Assembly (NCBI RefSeq): GCF_022682495.2
Contig: NC_071396.1
Span: 54,866,022 to 54,930,021, forward strand
Direction of reading: 5' to 3'
DNA: 64,000 nucleotides
DNA from: Desmodus rotundus
Taxonomy: Eukaryota; Chordata; Mammalia; Chiroptera; Phyllostomidae
The notes below the pieces were generated by a model. The model was not told the origin of the DNA, made no database searches, and saw nothing but the letters and a program-made list of their open reading frames with translations. Below, piece after piece: positions 1-11,379 of this stretch. How positions within the stretch are numbered: the first letter of the stretch is position 1; each line of letters begins with the position of its first letter. The translations under genes and the position numbers were made by a program.

Positions 1-56
1 TTAACATATGTTTAATTTATCATAGAGATAGATGGAGAGACCTAGAAATAATTATA

Positions 57-95
57 GATATGTATGTATGTATGCATCAGGACACATACATACAT
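57..95. repeat. TATG tetranucleotide tract with inverted partner
   Basis: A short (TATG)n run at about 57-74 is followed by a (CATA)n run at about 83-95. The two could fold into a small hairpin. The rest of 1-419 shows no repeat family or coding signal that I recognise. Confidence 0.6.
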
Positions 96-419
96 TTCTT
101 AGCTCCATCCACAAGGAGAACTAAGAAGTAATGACATTCCAGTAGCAATGAGAATACCCAGTGCCCAGAACTTCTCTTCAATAAAAGGTACCTGGGCATC
201 TTAGGGAAATAGTTGATTCTGGGGCTGAGGATAGAAAATACAAGAAGCCTGGAGCTTCTCGTAGTGCATAAATGTATGAAAGTGCTCAAAAACCAAAATG
301 TTAGAGGCTTGTCAAGGGGACACAGAGCAAACCTGAAAGACATGCCAATGGCCAAAGCTGGAACCATTTAAGTGACAAAATTAATAATGTAACAATAGAT
401 CCTAACATAAAGTAAAAAC

Positions 420-1170
420 AAAGTAAATGATTGAATAAATAAAAAAGTCTTCCTTACAGAAGAATACCAAGTAATTTGTGTAGATACCTCCCCCTCCAGC
501 TGATAGAGGGTAACCCCCCCCCCCTTCCCCAACCCAACTATGGGCTAGATTTAGATACCCAATTACAAGGAATAGTGTATGGAATGAAGGAACAGCAGTG
601 GAGAATCCTGACAATGCTACCTTGGCTGGGTGATCAAAGTTTATTTTATTGGCAATAAATCATGTTGACAGCACGTACCCCAGATATGATGTGATAATCA
701 GAGTACTTTAGATTTGTGATATTCTTCCAAACCACCTCCCATCAGGCAGCCCTGTTTGAGGAAAACAAACAAATACCAGACAAACCCAAATTGAGGGACT
801 TTCTAAAGAATACCTAACCAGTTCTCAGGTCTTCAAAAATACCTGTCATCAAAAACAAGGACAGAAAACCAGTCACAAATCAGAAGTCTAAGGAGATGAG
901 ATGACTAAACACAATTTGGATTTCTTGAATGGATCCTGAAACTACAAAATAAAGGAGAGTAGTATAAAAATAATGAAATCCAATAAAGATTTCAGTTTAG
1001 CTAATAATAATGTGCCAATGTTGTTTTCTTAAACCTTTTACATGTGTACCATGGTTATATAAGGTATTAATGACAGAGGCAACTGAATGAGGAGTGTATG
1101 TGAATTCTTTACACTATATTCGAGACTTTTCTGCAAGTTTAAAATTATTCAATAAAAACAAAACACATTA
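420..1170 (+). mobile_element. Ancient L1 (L1M type) 3' UTR fragment
   Basis: The wording from about 680 (CCCCAGATATGATGTGATAA-like) through the TGTACCATGGTTATATAAGG stretch near 1046 to the AAAATTATTCAATAAAA end near 1140 follows the 3' UTR of old mammalian L1M/L1ME elements, sense strand. It is heavily diverged and has no open frame. An 11-base C run sits at 514-524. It is followed immediately by an antisense L1 fragment, so two old insertions abut here. Family level is fairly sure, subfamily is not. Confidence 0.6.
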
Positions 1171-2460
1171 ACTTAGAACCTTGTTAGAAAATATTTTGGC
1201 CATGTAATGTCATTCTATTATAAATTCTCTTCCATTTCTGGATTTGTCTATATTTAGGCCAATTCAACACTGTCTTTGTTTATATAGATTTATAATGTCA
1301 TTAAATTAAATAATGTTAAGTTCTCCATCTTTGTTTCCTTTTTTCCCCCCAGAAATGTTTTAGCTCATCTAGATCCTTTCCAATTCCATGCGCATTTTAG
1401 AATTAACCTGTCAATTTCTTCATCAAAGGTGCCTTGGAATTTAGATACTAATTGCATATAAGCCAACTTAGCAAGAATAGGCATCTTAACAATATTAAAT
1501 CTTCCAATTCATGAGTATTCTGATTATCTTCATTTATTTAGATATTATTTAATTTATTGCAGAAATCTTGAATAATTTTTAGAAATTTCACTCATGTTTG
1601 TTGTTACATTTGTTCCTAGGTATTTTACATTTTAGTTGCTGTGGTAAATGGTAATTTTTTGTTTAATTTCCTGATTATTTCTTGCTAGTATATAGAAATA
1701 CATGTGATTTTTGTATATTGACTATGTATCTTCCATTTTTAGTGAACTCATGTTAGTTTAATTACTTTTCTTATAGAATCCATTTTGTTTCTATGTAATC
1801 ATGTCATCTACAAATGAACACTTTTACTTCTCTCTCACCTGTAGGCTTATTGCGGTAGGCAAGACCACCAGTACAGTATTGTATAGAAATCATTAGAAAA
1901 GATATTCTTGCCTTGTTACTTATCCAAGAAGAAAAATATTCAGTATTTTGTTGTTAAATATAATGCTAGGTTTCAGCACTCTTAAAAAGAGCGATTTTTA
2001 AATATGCCCTTTATTAGGTGAGCATATTGTCTTTGAGTCCTAATTTACTGAGGGTTTTTTTTTATCATAAATAGATGCTAAATGTTGTCAAATGCTTTTT
2101 GTGCATGTATTGATGTAATTAGACGATTTTTTATCCTTTATTCTTTACTGTGGTAAAATACATTGACTTTCAGGTGTTGAACTAAACTTGATTCATAGGA
2201 TAAACATAATTTGGTTGTTGTGTATTTGATTTGATGACATTTATTCACATTTTTTTCACTTTTTGCTTTTGTGATTCGTTCATTGTTTCTGTTTTTTATC
2301 ACTTTGATCATGGTCAGTTTAGATGTGAACTTCTTTGTATTTATTCTACTTCTTGCATCTATGGATAGATGCATTTTGTCAGTTTTAGAAAGGCTTTGGC
2401 TAATATGAATACAAATATCTTTCTGACTCTTCTTCTTTCTTCTTCTGGGGCTGTAAACAC
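1171..2460 (-). mobile_element. Ancient antisense L1 ORF2 (reverse transcriptase part)
   Basis: Read on the minus strand this is a degenerate L1 ORF2. The plus-strand wording typical of antisense RT sequence is visible: fixed phrases around 1440-1500 (AATTCATGAGTATTCTG-like near 1507) and the GTGCATGTATTGATGTAATTAG tract near 2100. No reading frame survives. It is probably continuous with the ORF1-like piece at 2461-2810, with ORF2 and ORF1 in the order expected for an inverted element. Confidence 0.6.
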
Positions 2461-2810
2461 ATATGCATTAGGCCAGTGATACTGTCCCATCAACATCTGA
2501 TTTTTAACCCCCTTATGTATTTTTTTCTCTTTCTATTGGAATACATTCTGTTGATCAGTCTTCAAGTTCTACCATGTTTTCTTCTGTGTCTAGTCTGCTA
2601 TTAAGCCTACCAAATGAATTCTTCATTTCCAATATCAAAGTTTTCACTCATAGTACATATTTTTTCATATTTTTAATAGTTTTGATATGTCTCTTTGAAG
2701 GACTTGAAAATTTCTGGAATTTAGTTTATTCACTTTTTTTGCATTCTTTGCTCTCTGATGATTTTTTTAACAGACTTATATATTATATAGTTTATTGGGT
2801 TTGTTTACAT
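2461..2810 (-). mobile_element. Ancient antisense L1 ORF1-like fragment
   Basis: Plus-strand phrases such as TCTAGTCTGCTATTAAGCC (2590s), GAATTCTTCATTTCC and TTTGAAGGACTTGAAAATTTC resemble the antisense of the old L1/HAL1 ORF1 coiled-coil region. It continues the antisense L1 to its left. From 2811 to about 3340 I see no recognisable feature. Confidence 0.45.
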
Positions 2811-3340
2811 TGTTAGAATGAGGATTAAAATCTTGTGACTTTTCAACTACCTAATTATAATGGAAATTTGCATATTATTTTCAAGGGAGAGTTTGTGGGA
2901 TTATTGCTCTCTCTCTGTGGGATGCTATAAAGTTGTTTTAAGCACACGTAATATCAAGGAACTGGGAAATTTTCTCATGAGGTGATCTGGCCACAGACTG
3001 TAACTATCTCAGAAAGAACAAAGCCTGCATCTTTACTTGACTCTTCTGTGGGTATATGATAGGAGATTTTACAAGTGACCAGGCCTGGTGTTTGGCCTCC
3101 CTAAATCTAACTAAATTCTCTGCATTCCCGGCTGGGGTGACTGGAAAGCTGACTCCAACCATGCTTGCAATATGATGACTTTCAGAATTACTTCCATTCT
3201 TATGCCTGAAGAATCATTTGCTAAACAGCATAACATAATTAACTTATAAAACATAATGCACTTGTAATTACAGCAGTGGAACGGTAATGTGAAATCAGTT
3301 GTTAGGGCAGATAGCAGCACATACACGTATTAACTTTGAG

Positions 3341-3475
3341 AAAGCAATGATAATAAAACACAATTATTTAGCCTTTAGTTTATGTAAACATTCACAATCC
3401 AAAGAGGTAGATACTATTATAATAATAGTTATTATTTATACTTTTACAATTATGGAAACTGGAACCTTGAGTAGT
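3341..3475 (-). mobile_element. MIR SINE fragment
   Basis: AGGTAGATACTATTATAATAATAG followed by a diverged 'ttacaattatggaaactgga' corresponds to the MIR core read on the minus strand (AGGTAGGTACTATTATTATCC...GAGGAAACTGAGGC in the consensus). The short gap to 3640 holds nothing I recognise. Confidence 0.6.
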
Positions 3476-3639
3476 GGAATCATTTGCAACAGTGAGCATC
3501 TGTTACATTTTCCTTTCTCATTTCAACTCACTGTTTTCCTTAGGGTAGTAACAACATTCTGCTTTTCTGGGGAACAAAACCACCATCACTCTCTGTTAGT
3601 GTGGTCTAGGGGAAGATGACTCCCTCAGGTTTCAGTATT

Positions 3640-3870
3640 AGGCATGTGACCCAGGCCTATCCAATCATAACAAAAACACAGACCACCAGGGCTATATCAA
3701 GGTGCATATGTGACTCAGTTCTAGGGATGCTTTCACGCTCTTAAGAAAGAATCTCTTTTACTTGGGGGACTTCTACCTGTAAAGATGTTACAGCTAGAGG
3801 AAATCAGAACCAGGATATGGAGGGACAAGTGAGACCACATGCTGATAACATCCTTTCTTTTCCTTCAGGT
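3640..3870. repeat. Possible old interspersed repeat, family not identified
   Basis: GGCATGTGACCCAGGCCTAT followed by CCAATCATAAC resembles a conserved phrase of mammalian LTR-type repeats. A diverged relative may lie at 60000-60400, which has ACACATGACCTAACCCATGCCAATGAA. I cannot name the family. From 3871 to 4865 there is no clear feature except a possible short minus-strand MIR scrap near 4700-4760. Confidence 0.3.
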
Positions 3871-4865
3871 GTGCCAATTTATTTGCTTAAGCTGTTTGAA
3901 TCAGGAATCTTCCTCTTCTCTGCATACAAGATTGTCTTGGCTAACATTTAGTCAATGCAAGAAGTTAGAGAAAATTGAGACTTGAAGTCAAGTATCAATT
4001 TCAAGTGACTATATATCTGAAACCGAGCATGTTACAACTTGCTTAGCAAAGCATCTTTGCTGCAATTTCAGCCAGCATTTTTTGACTTAGTAAATTATCT
4101 TGCCCAACTTGCCTGTATCAAGAAGAGAGCTAAATGTTAAGAAATTTATTTGGTTAGTTCTCTGTTCCCTTGGGTTGACCCTGGATGGTGATTAATTGCA
4201 GCTTTGGGTTAATTTGTTGCCTAATATTCTTGCGTAAAACTGTAAATGTCATATTACATTTAACTAGGAGAAGCAGGGGCTGTCTTTCTACAAGCCTAGA
4301 GTTGGATGACTATACAAATGAACACTCACAGAAGAATGCCTTGTTTGTCTTCCTCATTGCTGCTTTCCCTGCAGGGTAACTAGAGCTAATCTAGTAATTA
4401 GTGGTAGGAATCAGGCAAATCTGCAAGCTGATTGACACATAAGGAATCCATGTTTCACATGACATTAACTCATTGAGCTTCTATGGGGGGCTTCACACAC
4501 AGCTGTCCCATCCCTTAGGCTATATCCTCTCTGGTGCTTTGAAATAAGAAAGACCGTTAGGGTCTGCCTTGGAACAAGGGGTACATAAAATCAGAGAAAG
4601 TCAAGACAAATTATTCTCTTTGGTGCTGCTAAAATCCTAATAGGCCTTATCACTGGTTGTTGAAGGTATTATGAACAGTGAAGCACTAAAATAGTAATGA
4701 TGATAATTCCTCTCAGGCATTGTGGTAGATGCTTCACATACATTATTGTTACTGGACGTGAACTGGGACCAAGGCAAGACTGCCAGACTGGTCTGGGAAT
4801 GGGCTCATGTGATGTCATGAGAAAGGCATTTTGGGGACTTACCCATAGCAGAATGTGAACAATAG

Positions 4866-5700
4866 TGGCAAGATTTATTGGAGAAGTGTTCAGGGCTTGG
4901 GTACTGTTGAAGAGACTGTTGCACTGCCTCACCCAGGACCAGGTGGCTCAGCTCTGTCTGAGCTCCCTCTTGTTGCACAGAAGTCCAGCCTCTTGGGCTT
5001 CAGGCCTACACTTGTCCTCACCAACCCCCGGAGGAGGGCCAGACCTCAGAGCTGCTGTGCTATCAGCCTGGCATCTGAGGCTCTAGTAGTCCAGCACAGT
5101 CTCTGTCACCATCTGTCCTGCTCTCCACACTGTGTTTCAGCTAGTGCAGCTGCTACAGAGAGAGAATGTGCCTGGGGCCTTTGTTAAGCTTTGATTTTGT
5201 TTCCTTGGGCTTGAGAAAGAGCAGGTTTTCTTTCAAACTAACCAATCATCCTCCTGATCCTTCCATGTGCTTGTCCTGGCCCTCCCCATCCCTGGATCTT
5301 CTGGGTTTTCATGCCAATCCTTTTCCCAGGCTAGACTCCTCCCCTTTATAGTCACTGTTTTGGCTTTTAATGCACATGCTTCGCAGTTTTGCTTCATCAT
5401 CTGGCTTTTACTGTGTATATGCTTAGTGAAAGGTACTCTCCCTGTGCCATCTTGGCTTCTACTGTGCATACAACCAGCAGAGGAATTTCCCCCTGGCTGG
5501 TTCTTCCTCTCCTGTTAGTCTGCAGAAAGGGACAGGTGGTTCTTCAGGGAAACTAGAAAGTGGTCTTTCCTGCATGCTCAGGGGATTAAGTCCCTCTGGC
5601 AGAGGATGTGGCTGTCCCCTTGGGTGTCTGGGAAGCTAAAGCTTCCTAGTCAATGTGGCTTAATTAGATGTCTGGCTCCTTTCTCTTTCATTAATAGCTA
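4866..5700. other. GC-richer segment of unknown origin
   Basis: About 830 bases are clearly richer in G+C than the AT-rich flanks. They contain CT-rich stretches, a TCCCCTTTATAG box near 5340 and CAG-rich sections. Two overlapping plus-strand frames of 110 and 73 codons occur, but they have no domain, no splice-supported structure and no codon signal that I can defend. An ancient LTR or a regulatory element are both plausible. I recognise neither with confidence. Confidence 0.25.
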
Positions 5701-5734
5701 ACTAGCTGCCTATGGTAACATTACCACATTTCCT

Positions 5735-5855
5735 GCTCAAGGAAAAATACTGTCATCCCCATTATATGGATAAAGAAATAATGGCTCAGAGACCTTAACT
5801 AAGTAGTCTAATCTCACACATTTACCAACAGTAGTGTCCAGATTCCTATCTAGAC
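5735..5855 (-). mobile_element. MIR SINE fragment
   Basis: CATCCCCATTATATGGATAAAGAAATAATGGCTCAGAGACC matches the MIR core on the minus strand (CCCCATTTTACAGATGAGGAAACTGAGGC-like), including the following TCACACA part near 5813-5819. AT-rich unique sequence follows to 6027. Confidence 0.65.
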
Positions 5856-6027
5856 TTAATTTTTTTAATTAAATTAAAAAAATTATAATGTGTTCTGCCT
5901 ACTATAATACTAGACTTTTGAAGAGAACTATTAACCAGGATGCCTCTGACATTTGTAGTAGAGTCAGCACCCTTATAATACAGCTTATTACCGGAAATCT
6001 CACAAGCAGGCACATATCTTAAAATTA

Positions 6028-6115
6028 ATTATTTAAAAATTAAATTTATTGGGGTGACAATGGTTAATTAGATTACATAGGTTTCAGAATACTACTCAGC
6101 CTTAAAATCAGTTTT
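6028..6115. mobile_element. Short L1 3'-end scrap, antisense then sense
   Basis: AAATTTATTGGGGTGACAAT and the following GGTTAATTAGATTACATAGG match the antisense L1 3' terminus also seen at about 57140-57185. At about 6090 it switches to ATACTACTCAGCC-like sequence, which in L1 is sense strand. A tiny inverted L1 insertion is the simplest reading, but the piece is short. Confidence 0.4.
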
Positions 6116-6290
6116 AAAGAGATGCACTTGAACTTATGTTCACCTACAACTACTGCTTGATTTTTCTATTTCCTTTCACAGAAAAACTCCTTGAAAAAGT
6201 AGACTATTCTTTACCTCCTCTTTTCTCTTGAACATAGTTTAATAGCTTCTGTTCTGATAAGGAAATGACTCCTATTAAGAATAACAAAGA

Positions 6291-7138
6291 CCTCTAACTT
6301 CTCTTCTTTATCTTGTCTGTTTCCTTTGACACAGGGTAGATTCCTCTCTGTTTTGTAAACTCTCCTCTCCTGGGCTCTGGGACTGGACACTCTTTCTGCT
6401 CTTTTGGTAACCTTAGTGGTTCTATTCTACCAATCCCCTTTGCTGACATTTTCCGATGTCCCAAGTTTTTAGTCACCCTGGAGTGCCACTCTGGGCTCAA
6501 TACTTGGACTTCTTCTCTCCTGTCTTTACAATCTATTCTTTAAGACCCAGCAGCTCAATCCTCAATATATGTCTCAAATTTAGTTATTTCTCCCCACATC
6601 TCCTACTACTTTCCTGTCCCAGCCACTGTTATCTTTTGCCAAGACTCTGGCTAGAGCATCTACACTGGTCTCCCTTTGTCCTTTCTCACTCCCCTGAAAT
6701 CCATTCTCTCCATGGCAGTGAAAGTGAGCTTCTTAAAACACAGACTGCAAATTTCCTGATTAAAGCCCTTCAATGCCTTCCTGTTGCACTTAGAATACAA
6801 TTCAAGCTCTTTCACAGTGAACAAGGCTGTTGTAGATTTGCCCTTCCCGATTCTCCTCTTTCAATGTTTGTTGCTTTTTGTTTTGCTTTCTCTGTATCAG
6901 CTACACTGGCCTTGTTTTTCTGTCTCCAATACTGCCAAGTTTATTTCCAAAATATAATTTTTGCACAATAGTTCTTACCTTCGAATCTGTTTTCCTTAGG
7001 TTTTCACATAGTGGGGTGATTTTTATCATTCAGATCTGTTCTTAAATGTTGCTTCTTCAGAGATTTTCCTTATAACCCAATTGAAAGAGCTTTTAGTCCA
7101 TGCCTATACTCTCTAAATCTTTACCCTGCTTTTTTTCT
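6291..7138 (+). mobile_element. L2 LINE 3' region (left part, interrupted)
   Basis: The sequence runs through typical late-ORF2 and 3' UTR wording of LINE-2: TGAAATCCATTCTC, TTAAAGCCCTTCAATGCC, TTCCTGTTGCACTTAG, CTACACTGGCC and TTGCTTCTTCAGAG. A 171-codon open stretch (6456-6971) lies inside it and is only the L2 remnant, not a host gene. The element is interrupted by a Ves SINE at 7139-7348 and resumes at 7349. Confidence 0.75.
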
Positions 7139-7348
7139 TTTTAAAAATGATTTTATTTATTTATTTCTAGAGAGGGGACGGGAGGGAGAAAGAGAGGGAG
7201 AGAAACATCAATGTGTGGTTGCCTCTCATGTGACCCCTATTGGGGACCTGGCCCACAACCCAGGCATGTACCCTGATTGGGAATTGAACCAGTGACCCTT
7301 TGCTTTGCAGGCCGGCATGCAATCTGCTGAGCCACACCAATCAGGGCC
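7139..7348 (-). mobile_element. Ves SINE (bat tRNA-derived SINE)
   Basis: On the minus strand this reads as a near-full Ves element. It has a GGCCCTGATTGGTGTGGC head, an A-box TGGCTCAGCAGATTG (plus-strand 7320-7334) and a B-box GGTTCAATTCC (plus-strand 7280-7290). Then come the diagnostic ATGCCTGGGTTGTGGGCC, the AGGTCCCCAATAGG block, a CACACATTGATGTTTCTCTC block and an A-rich tail with TAAATAAATAAAAT. Ves is known from yangochiropteran bats and is the main taxonomic clue in this window. It is transcribed by RNA polymerase III in the family; whether this copy is active cannot be seen. It sits inside an L2. A/T-rich flanks on both sides look like degenerate target duplications. Confidence 0.9.
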
Positions 7349-7540
7349 CCTACCTTATTTTCTTCTTTGTAATAACTGGGTTTAACAAATAGTATATATT
7401 TTTTTAAACTTTGCTTGTCATTTGTTTACTAGAATGTACACTCTATGAAGACATGAACTTTATCAACCCCAGTTCCTGGGAGCAGAGTGATAATAAATAT
7501 ATTTTTTTAATGCCTGAATTAAGGAATGAGAACATTTTAA
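7349..7540 (+). mobile_element. L2 LINE 3' end (right part after Ves insertion)
   Basis: TTTGTTTACTAGAATGTACACTC followed by CTATGAAGACATGAACTTT and an AATAAATAT end is the L2 3' terminus. It continues the L2 on the other side of the SINE. 7541-7735 has nothing clear. Confidence 0.65.
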
Positions 7541-7735
7541 TAATAAAAGCAATTTTTGTGTTTTGGTATTATCAGACCTTCCCCAGCCTGGAAAGCCCTG
7601 CCTATGTCTACTATAGTGTGCCTTTTATGTCTCATTTATCAAATTTCTTCTGCACCATCACTTTTTATTAAACTTCTTTAAGCTATACTTTCATATTTTT
7701 CTACCCTTCATGGTAACTGATATAGTGCAGAGATA

Positions 7736-8131
7736 AATGAATGATGGAGTTTTCAGTATAAAGAAAAAATGAAATATTGCCATTTGTGACAGCATGGATG
7801 GACCTTGAGAACATTATGCTAAGTGAAATAAGTCAGAAGAAGCTAAGAACCATATGATTTCACTCCTATGTGGGATGAAACTCATGGACATAGATAGCAG
7901 TGTATAGTGGTTACCAGAGGGAAGAGATTGGTGGGGATGGTGGGGTTTGGAAAGGGCTTCCTATATGGTAAGGAAGGATGATTTGACTTTGGGTGGTGGG
8001 TGCTCAGTGCAATATACAGACTATGTATCATAAAAATGTACCCTTGAAACCCACATGATCCTATTATCCAATGTCAGCCCAATACATTTAATTAAATTTT
8101 TTTTTAAATAACAAATGAATGAATGATGGAG
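7736..8131 (+). mobile_element. 5'-truncated L1 with 14-bp target-site duplications
   Basis: The insertion body is about 7750-8117. It starts in the ORF2 C-terminal region (ATGGATGGACCTTGAGAAC, then ATTATGCTAAGTGAAATAAG) and runs through a 3' UTR into an A/T-rich tail. The repeat AATGAATGATGGAG occurs at 7736-7749 and again at 8118-8131. It flanks the element exactly and fits a target-site duplication, although the sequence itself is somewhat simple. No frame is intact. 8132-8720 is AT-rich with no recognisable feature. Confidence 0.8.
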
Positions 8132-8720
8132 GAAGTGAACATTTCATGCCACAAATATTCATTCTGTATTTACAGTAACTCAGAATGTGGGAGCTATGGG
8201 AGAAGAAGAAGATAAAACTAAAGTAAAATATCCTATAATTCAAATTAGATTATGAAAGTCTATGGTTAAAGGTTTTAAGAACCAGCAAATGCTTTTTATT
8301 AGGAAATTTGGAGTATTATGTGATTATGTTATAAAGAGGAAAAGATAACATTATTACCAGTGAGAAGAGTGGCTGGTTAAGAAAGAAATTATAGGCAGGG
8401 AATTCAGGCTCAAGGCTATTTTAGTGCAGGTTGAAAGAAATTTAAACTCTAAACTAGGACACTGGAAAAAAAAAGAATAAAAATGAAAAAAAAGTTTATT
8501 CAATTTCAGGGGTAAATTGTTAGGACTTCGTGAATAACTGGATGATTGGATGTGTATGCTATGAACAGAGGATATTGAAGAAAGCTCTGAGTTTCCAACT
8601 TAGGAAGGTTATTGCAATCAATCTGGACAGAAGACACAAGAGAGTTTAAGAAGCTCTCTTGTTATAGAAATACAACGTAACCTAGTTTATGCACACTGGG
8701 GAATTTTTTAGGGAATTTGA

Positions 8721-9075
8721 GTGTGGTAGGAAGAATAAAGATTCTCCAAAGATGTTTATATTCTTGTTCCTGGAACCTGTGAATGTGCTTTCTTCCCTGG
8801 CCAAAGGAGCTTTGCACATATGATTAATGTTAAACACCTTGAAGTGAGGTTATCTTGGACAGATGGGCCCAACCTAATCACACGAGTCCTTAAAAGCAGA
8901 GAACATTTCTCAGGTGAGTTTAGTGAGAGATGTGACATTGCTGGCTTTGCAGATAGAGGAAGTGGCCAGGAGTCAAAGAATGTGGACGGCCTCTCGAAGC
9001 TGGAGAAAGCAGAATGGAATGCAGCCCTGTGAAACTGGTGTCTGACTTCTGATTTACAGAACTATCTCAGGGAGC
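8721..9075 (+). mobile_element. MLT1-like LTR (ERVL-MaLR), truncated
   Basis: The order of phrases is that of MLT1-class LTRs: GTGTGGTAGGAAGAATAAAG, CTGGAACCTGTGAATGTGC, TTTGCACATATGATTAA, GGGCCCAACCTAATCACA, GTCCTTAAAAGCAGAG, then AATGTGGACGGCCTCTCGAA and ACTTCTGATTTACAGAACT. It aligns phrase by phrase with the copy at 38494-38990, but its last section is missing. This is an old solitary LTR with no internal viral genes. MLT1 is a judgement by eye. Confidence 0.6.
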
Positions 9076-9174
9076 TCAGAGACAGGAAAGTGGTTGGGCC
9101 GCAGGAATAATCACAGCCTAGAATGAAAACAGGGTTATCTTCCCACAAGCCTTTCTGAATGTCTACATCATTGC

Positions 9175-9191
9175 TCTCTCTCTCTCTCTGG
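9175..9191. repeat. (CT)n microsatellite
   Basis: A short uninterrupted CT run. The surrounding 9076-9540 shows no gene or recognised repeat. Confidence 0.7.
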
Positions 9192-9540
9192 AGATTGGGT
9201 TGCTCTACTTCTCTAATTGTTTTGTCTGAGCAAGGGCTCCTGAGAGTTCCCAAATGTTTAATCCAATGGATCAGTCACCCAGAAGGACTGCTTCTTTCTC
9301 TTGTCTTTATTTCTAAAACTTTTATGTATGGACTACAGTTGTCTGTGCTTGGATCAACCAACTGTATTCAGGAGGAGAGGTTTTAGAGTTAACTCACCAG
9401 GTGGCACCCAAAGTAGCCACTCGGATGGGGTAAAATTGGGGTGGATCTGTTCCCAGAAGAAGAGGAAGAGTGATGCCTAGACAAAAGGACAAACAAGTGA
9501 TATAGAAGGACACAGATTCAATGGTTGACATCGCTTCTTT

Positions 9541-10110
9541 TCACGCCCATTAGAAGTAAGCATAGTCCATGAGTAGTTATTGAGTGCCTCTTTCGTGCCA
9601 GTCACTGAGATAGTCACTATGTAGTGTGGCTGAACATCATCCACAAGATCAATAAGCTTATACTTCTGGTGGGAAAGGTAGTAATTTAATATTTATAAAA
9701 ATAATGCGTAATTACAACAGTATAAATGGTGGGGAAGAAGGAGAAATGTTAAAAGAAATGTCTAATTAGAGTAGGAGAGTGGTTCACAGGAATGGGACCT
9801 AGCTAATCTATGCAGTAAGGAAGCAATTAAGCTGAGTCCCAAGGATAAGGAGGAGCTGGTCACACCAAAAAATAAAAGGTGTGCGGGGATTCCAGGCAGA
9901 GGAAACGTCATACGTGATGCTATGAAAGCAGAAAGGAACATGCATTTTTATAGAAACTGAGTGACTAACAGTGTAGCTGAAGTTGAAGCAGTCAGGGGAG
10001 AATACTAGGAGAGGAAACTAGGAAGATAAGGACATGGACATGCCCTTATCAGGGTGTAAGGAGTCATTGAGACTTCATAAGTTTCTACATTTGGGACTTA
10101 ATTTAAGATA
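9541..10110 (-). mobile_element. L2 LINE fragment, antisense
   Basis: TTATTGAGTGCCTCTTTCGTGCCAGTCACTGAG is the antisense L2 3' end. It is followed in the right order by antisense L2 body phrases (GGGGATTCCAGGCAGAGGAA, GAAGCAGTCAGGGGAG, AAGGAGTCATTGAG). The fragment is diverged. Confidence 0.65.
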
Positions 10111-10159
10111 GTGTGTCAAATGGGGCTTGCCTCAGTCTTTGCATTCATATCCCGAGCCT

Positions 10160-10258
10160 CACCATTAACTCTCTGAATCAAAATATCTGGGCTTAGCGGG
10201 CAGGAATCTGCATTTTAGCATCCTCTCCTTATGATCCTTACATACTTTAAATTGCAAT
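10160..10258 (-). mobile_element. MER5-like hAT DNA transposon fragment
   Basis: CTGAATCAAAATATCTGGGC followed by CAGGAATCTGCATTTTAGCA resembles the reverse strand of MER5A-type elements (TGAATCAGAATCTCTGGG...AGGAATCTGCATTTTAAC). It is short and diverged. 10259-11379 has no recognised feature, except a small hairpin (CAACAGAA/TTCTGTTG) near 10963-10983. Confidence 0.45.
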
Positions 10259-11379
10259 AGCTACCCTTCAAAGGAAAACAACAATGGTACACTTGTGCTA
10301 TGTTATTATTATTAGAGTATTCAAGGTGGGTGTCACGTCTTTCTCAAGAATTGACATACGAAGAATAATGAAATCTGTTTTTCCCAAATGTAAAAGGTCA
10401 AGAGTTAATGAAGTTACAAAATTGTCAGACTTTATTGATGTTTGCATCAGCATATTCTAAGTTTCAATTAACCTACTGACCTCCATCTCAATATCAAAAT
10501 GAAGAATGCTTGTGGTAGAATACATTGCATGTGGGTGTTCCCCAGCTTCAGCCCCCAGGGAGCTCTTGATTATATTTGTTTGTATTTATTTAAAATATGA
10601 GAAGGCCTTTATACAGAGAAAATGTGGGATGTGTGGGTTCACCTGTGCTACAATTGCTGGATGCTTTGCCTGTTCACATTCCTCTAACTGGGCTATAGTG
10701 TAAATTAATGAGTTCTGACAAGTGTTGACTTTCTACCTATCAATTACAATGATATTAGCATTCAACTGGAATAAACTAAGATATACAGAGTTTCTACTAA
10801 TCACAAAACACTTATTATTTTAAATGCTAAAAATAATTGAGCATTACTTTGAAAAGTATAAAGTATCTTCTGCATTCTGCATTTTCATTTGTCCAGAAGA
10901 GAAGACATTTTGATGGAAGTACACAGAAATTGTAAAAAATGCCTGGTCATTTGCCTGGACTCAACAGAACATTTTCTGTTGAATTCTGTCCAACTCTTGG
11001 CATAATTTAAAGGTGACCCTCCAAGGCATTCTGCTCCTTCATCATAAGCAAGGCAGTGGTTGCTGAAGGCCAAGCACACACAGGAATGTGGAGATGAATT
11101 TGTCACAGTGCCTAAATCTGGAGGCAGTGGGAGAGAGCAAAGAAAATGCCTAGGAAGTGAAAAAGATGGCAGATAGACTGTTGTGTGTGGAGATTCCTGG
11201 AGAACCACTTGCACTTAGATATCAAGCACTGCAAAAGGGGAAGCCCTGGTTCCTCCCCAGTCAGCATTTAAAGCCAAGGGTGGGCTGAACCTTAGGAGAC
11301 CAATAGTAAAAACCAGACTTGGGTCAGTTACAGATTAGCAACCTGACAAAAGAAGGACCATGCCTTTTTTTTCCCCCTC

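Noticed and set aside
6456..6971. 171-codon plus-strand open frame
   Set aside because: It lies wholly within recognisable L2 3' sequence and has no domain or start context of its own.
7270..7348. tRNA-like A and B boxes
   Set aside because: They belong to the head of the Ves SINE; there is no complete cloverleaf or anticodon loop of a working tRNA gene.
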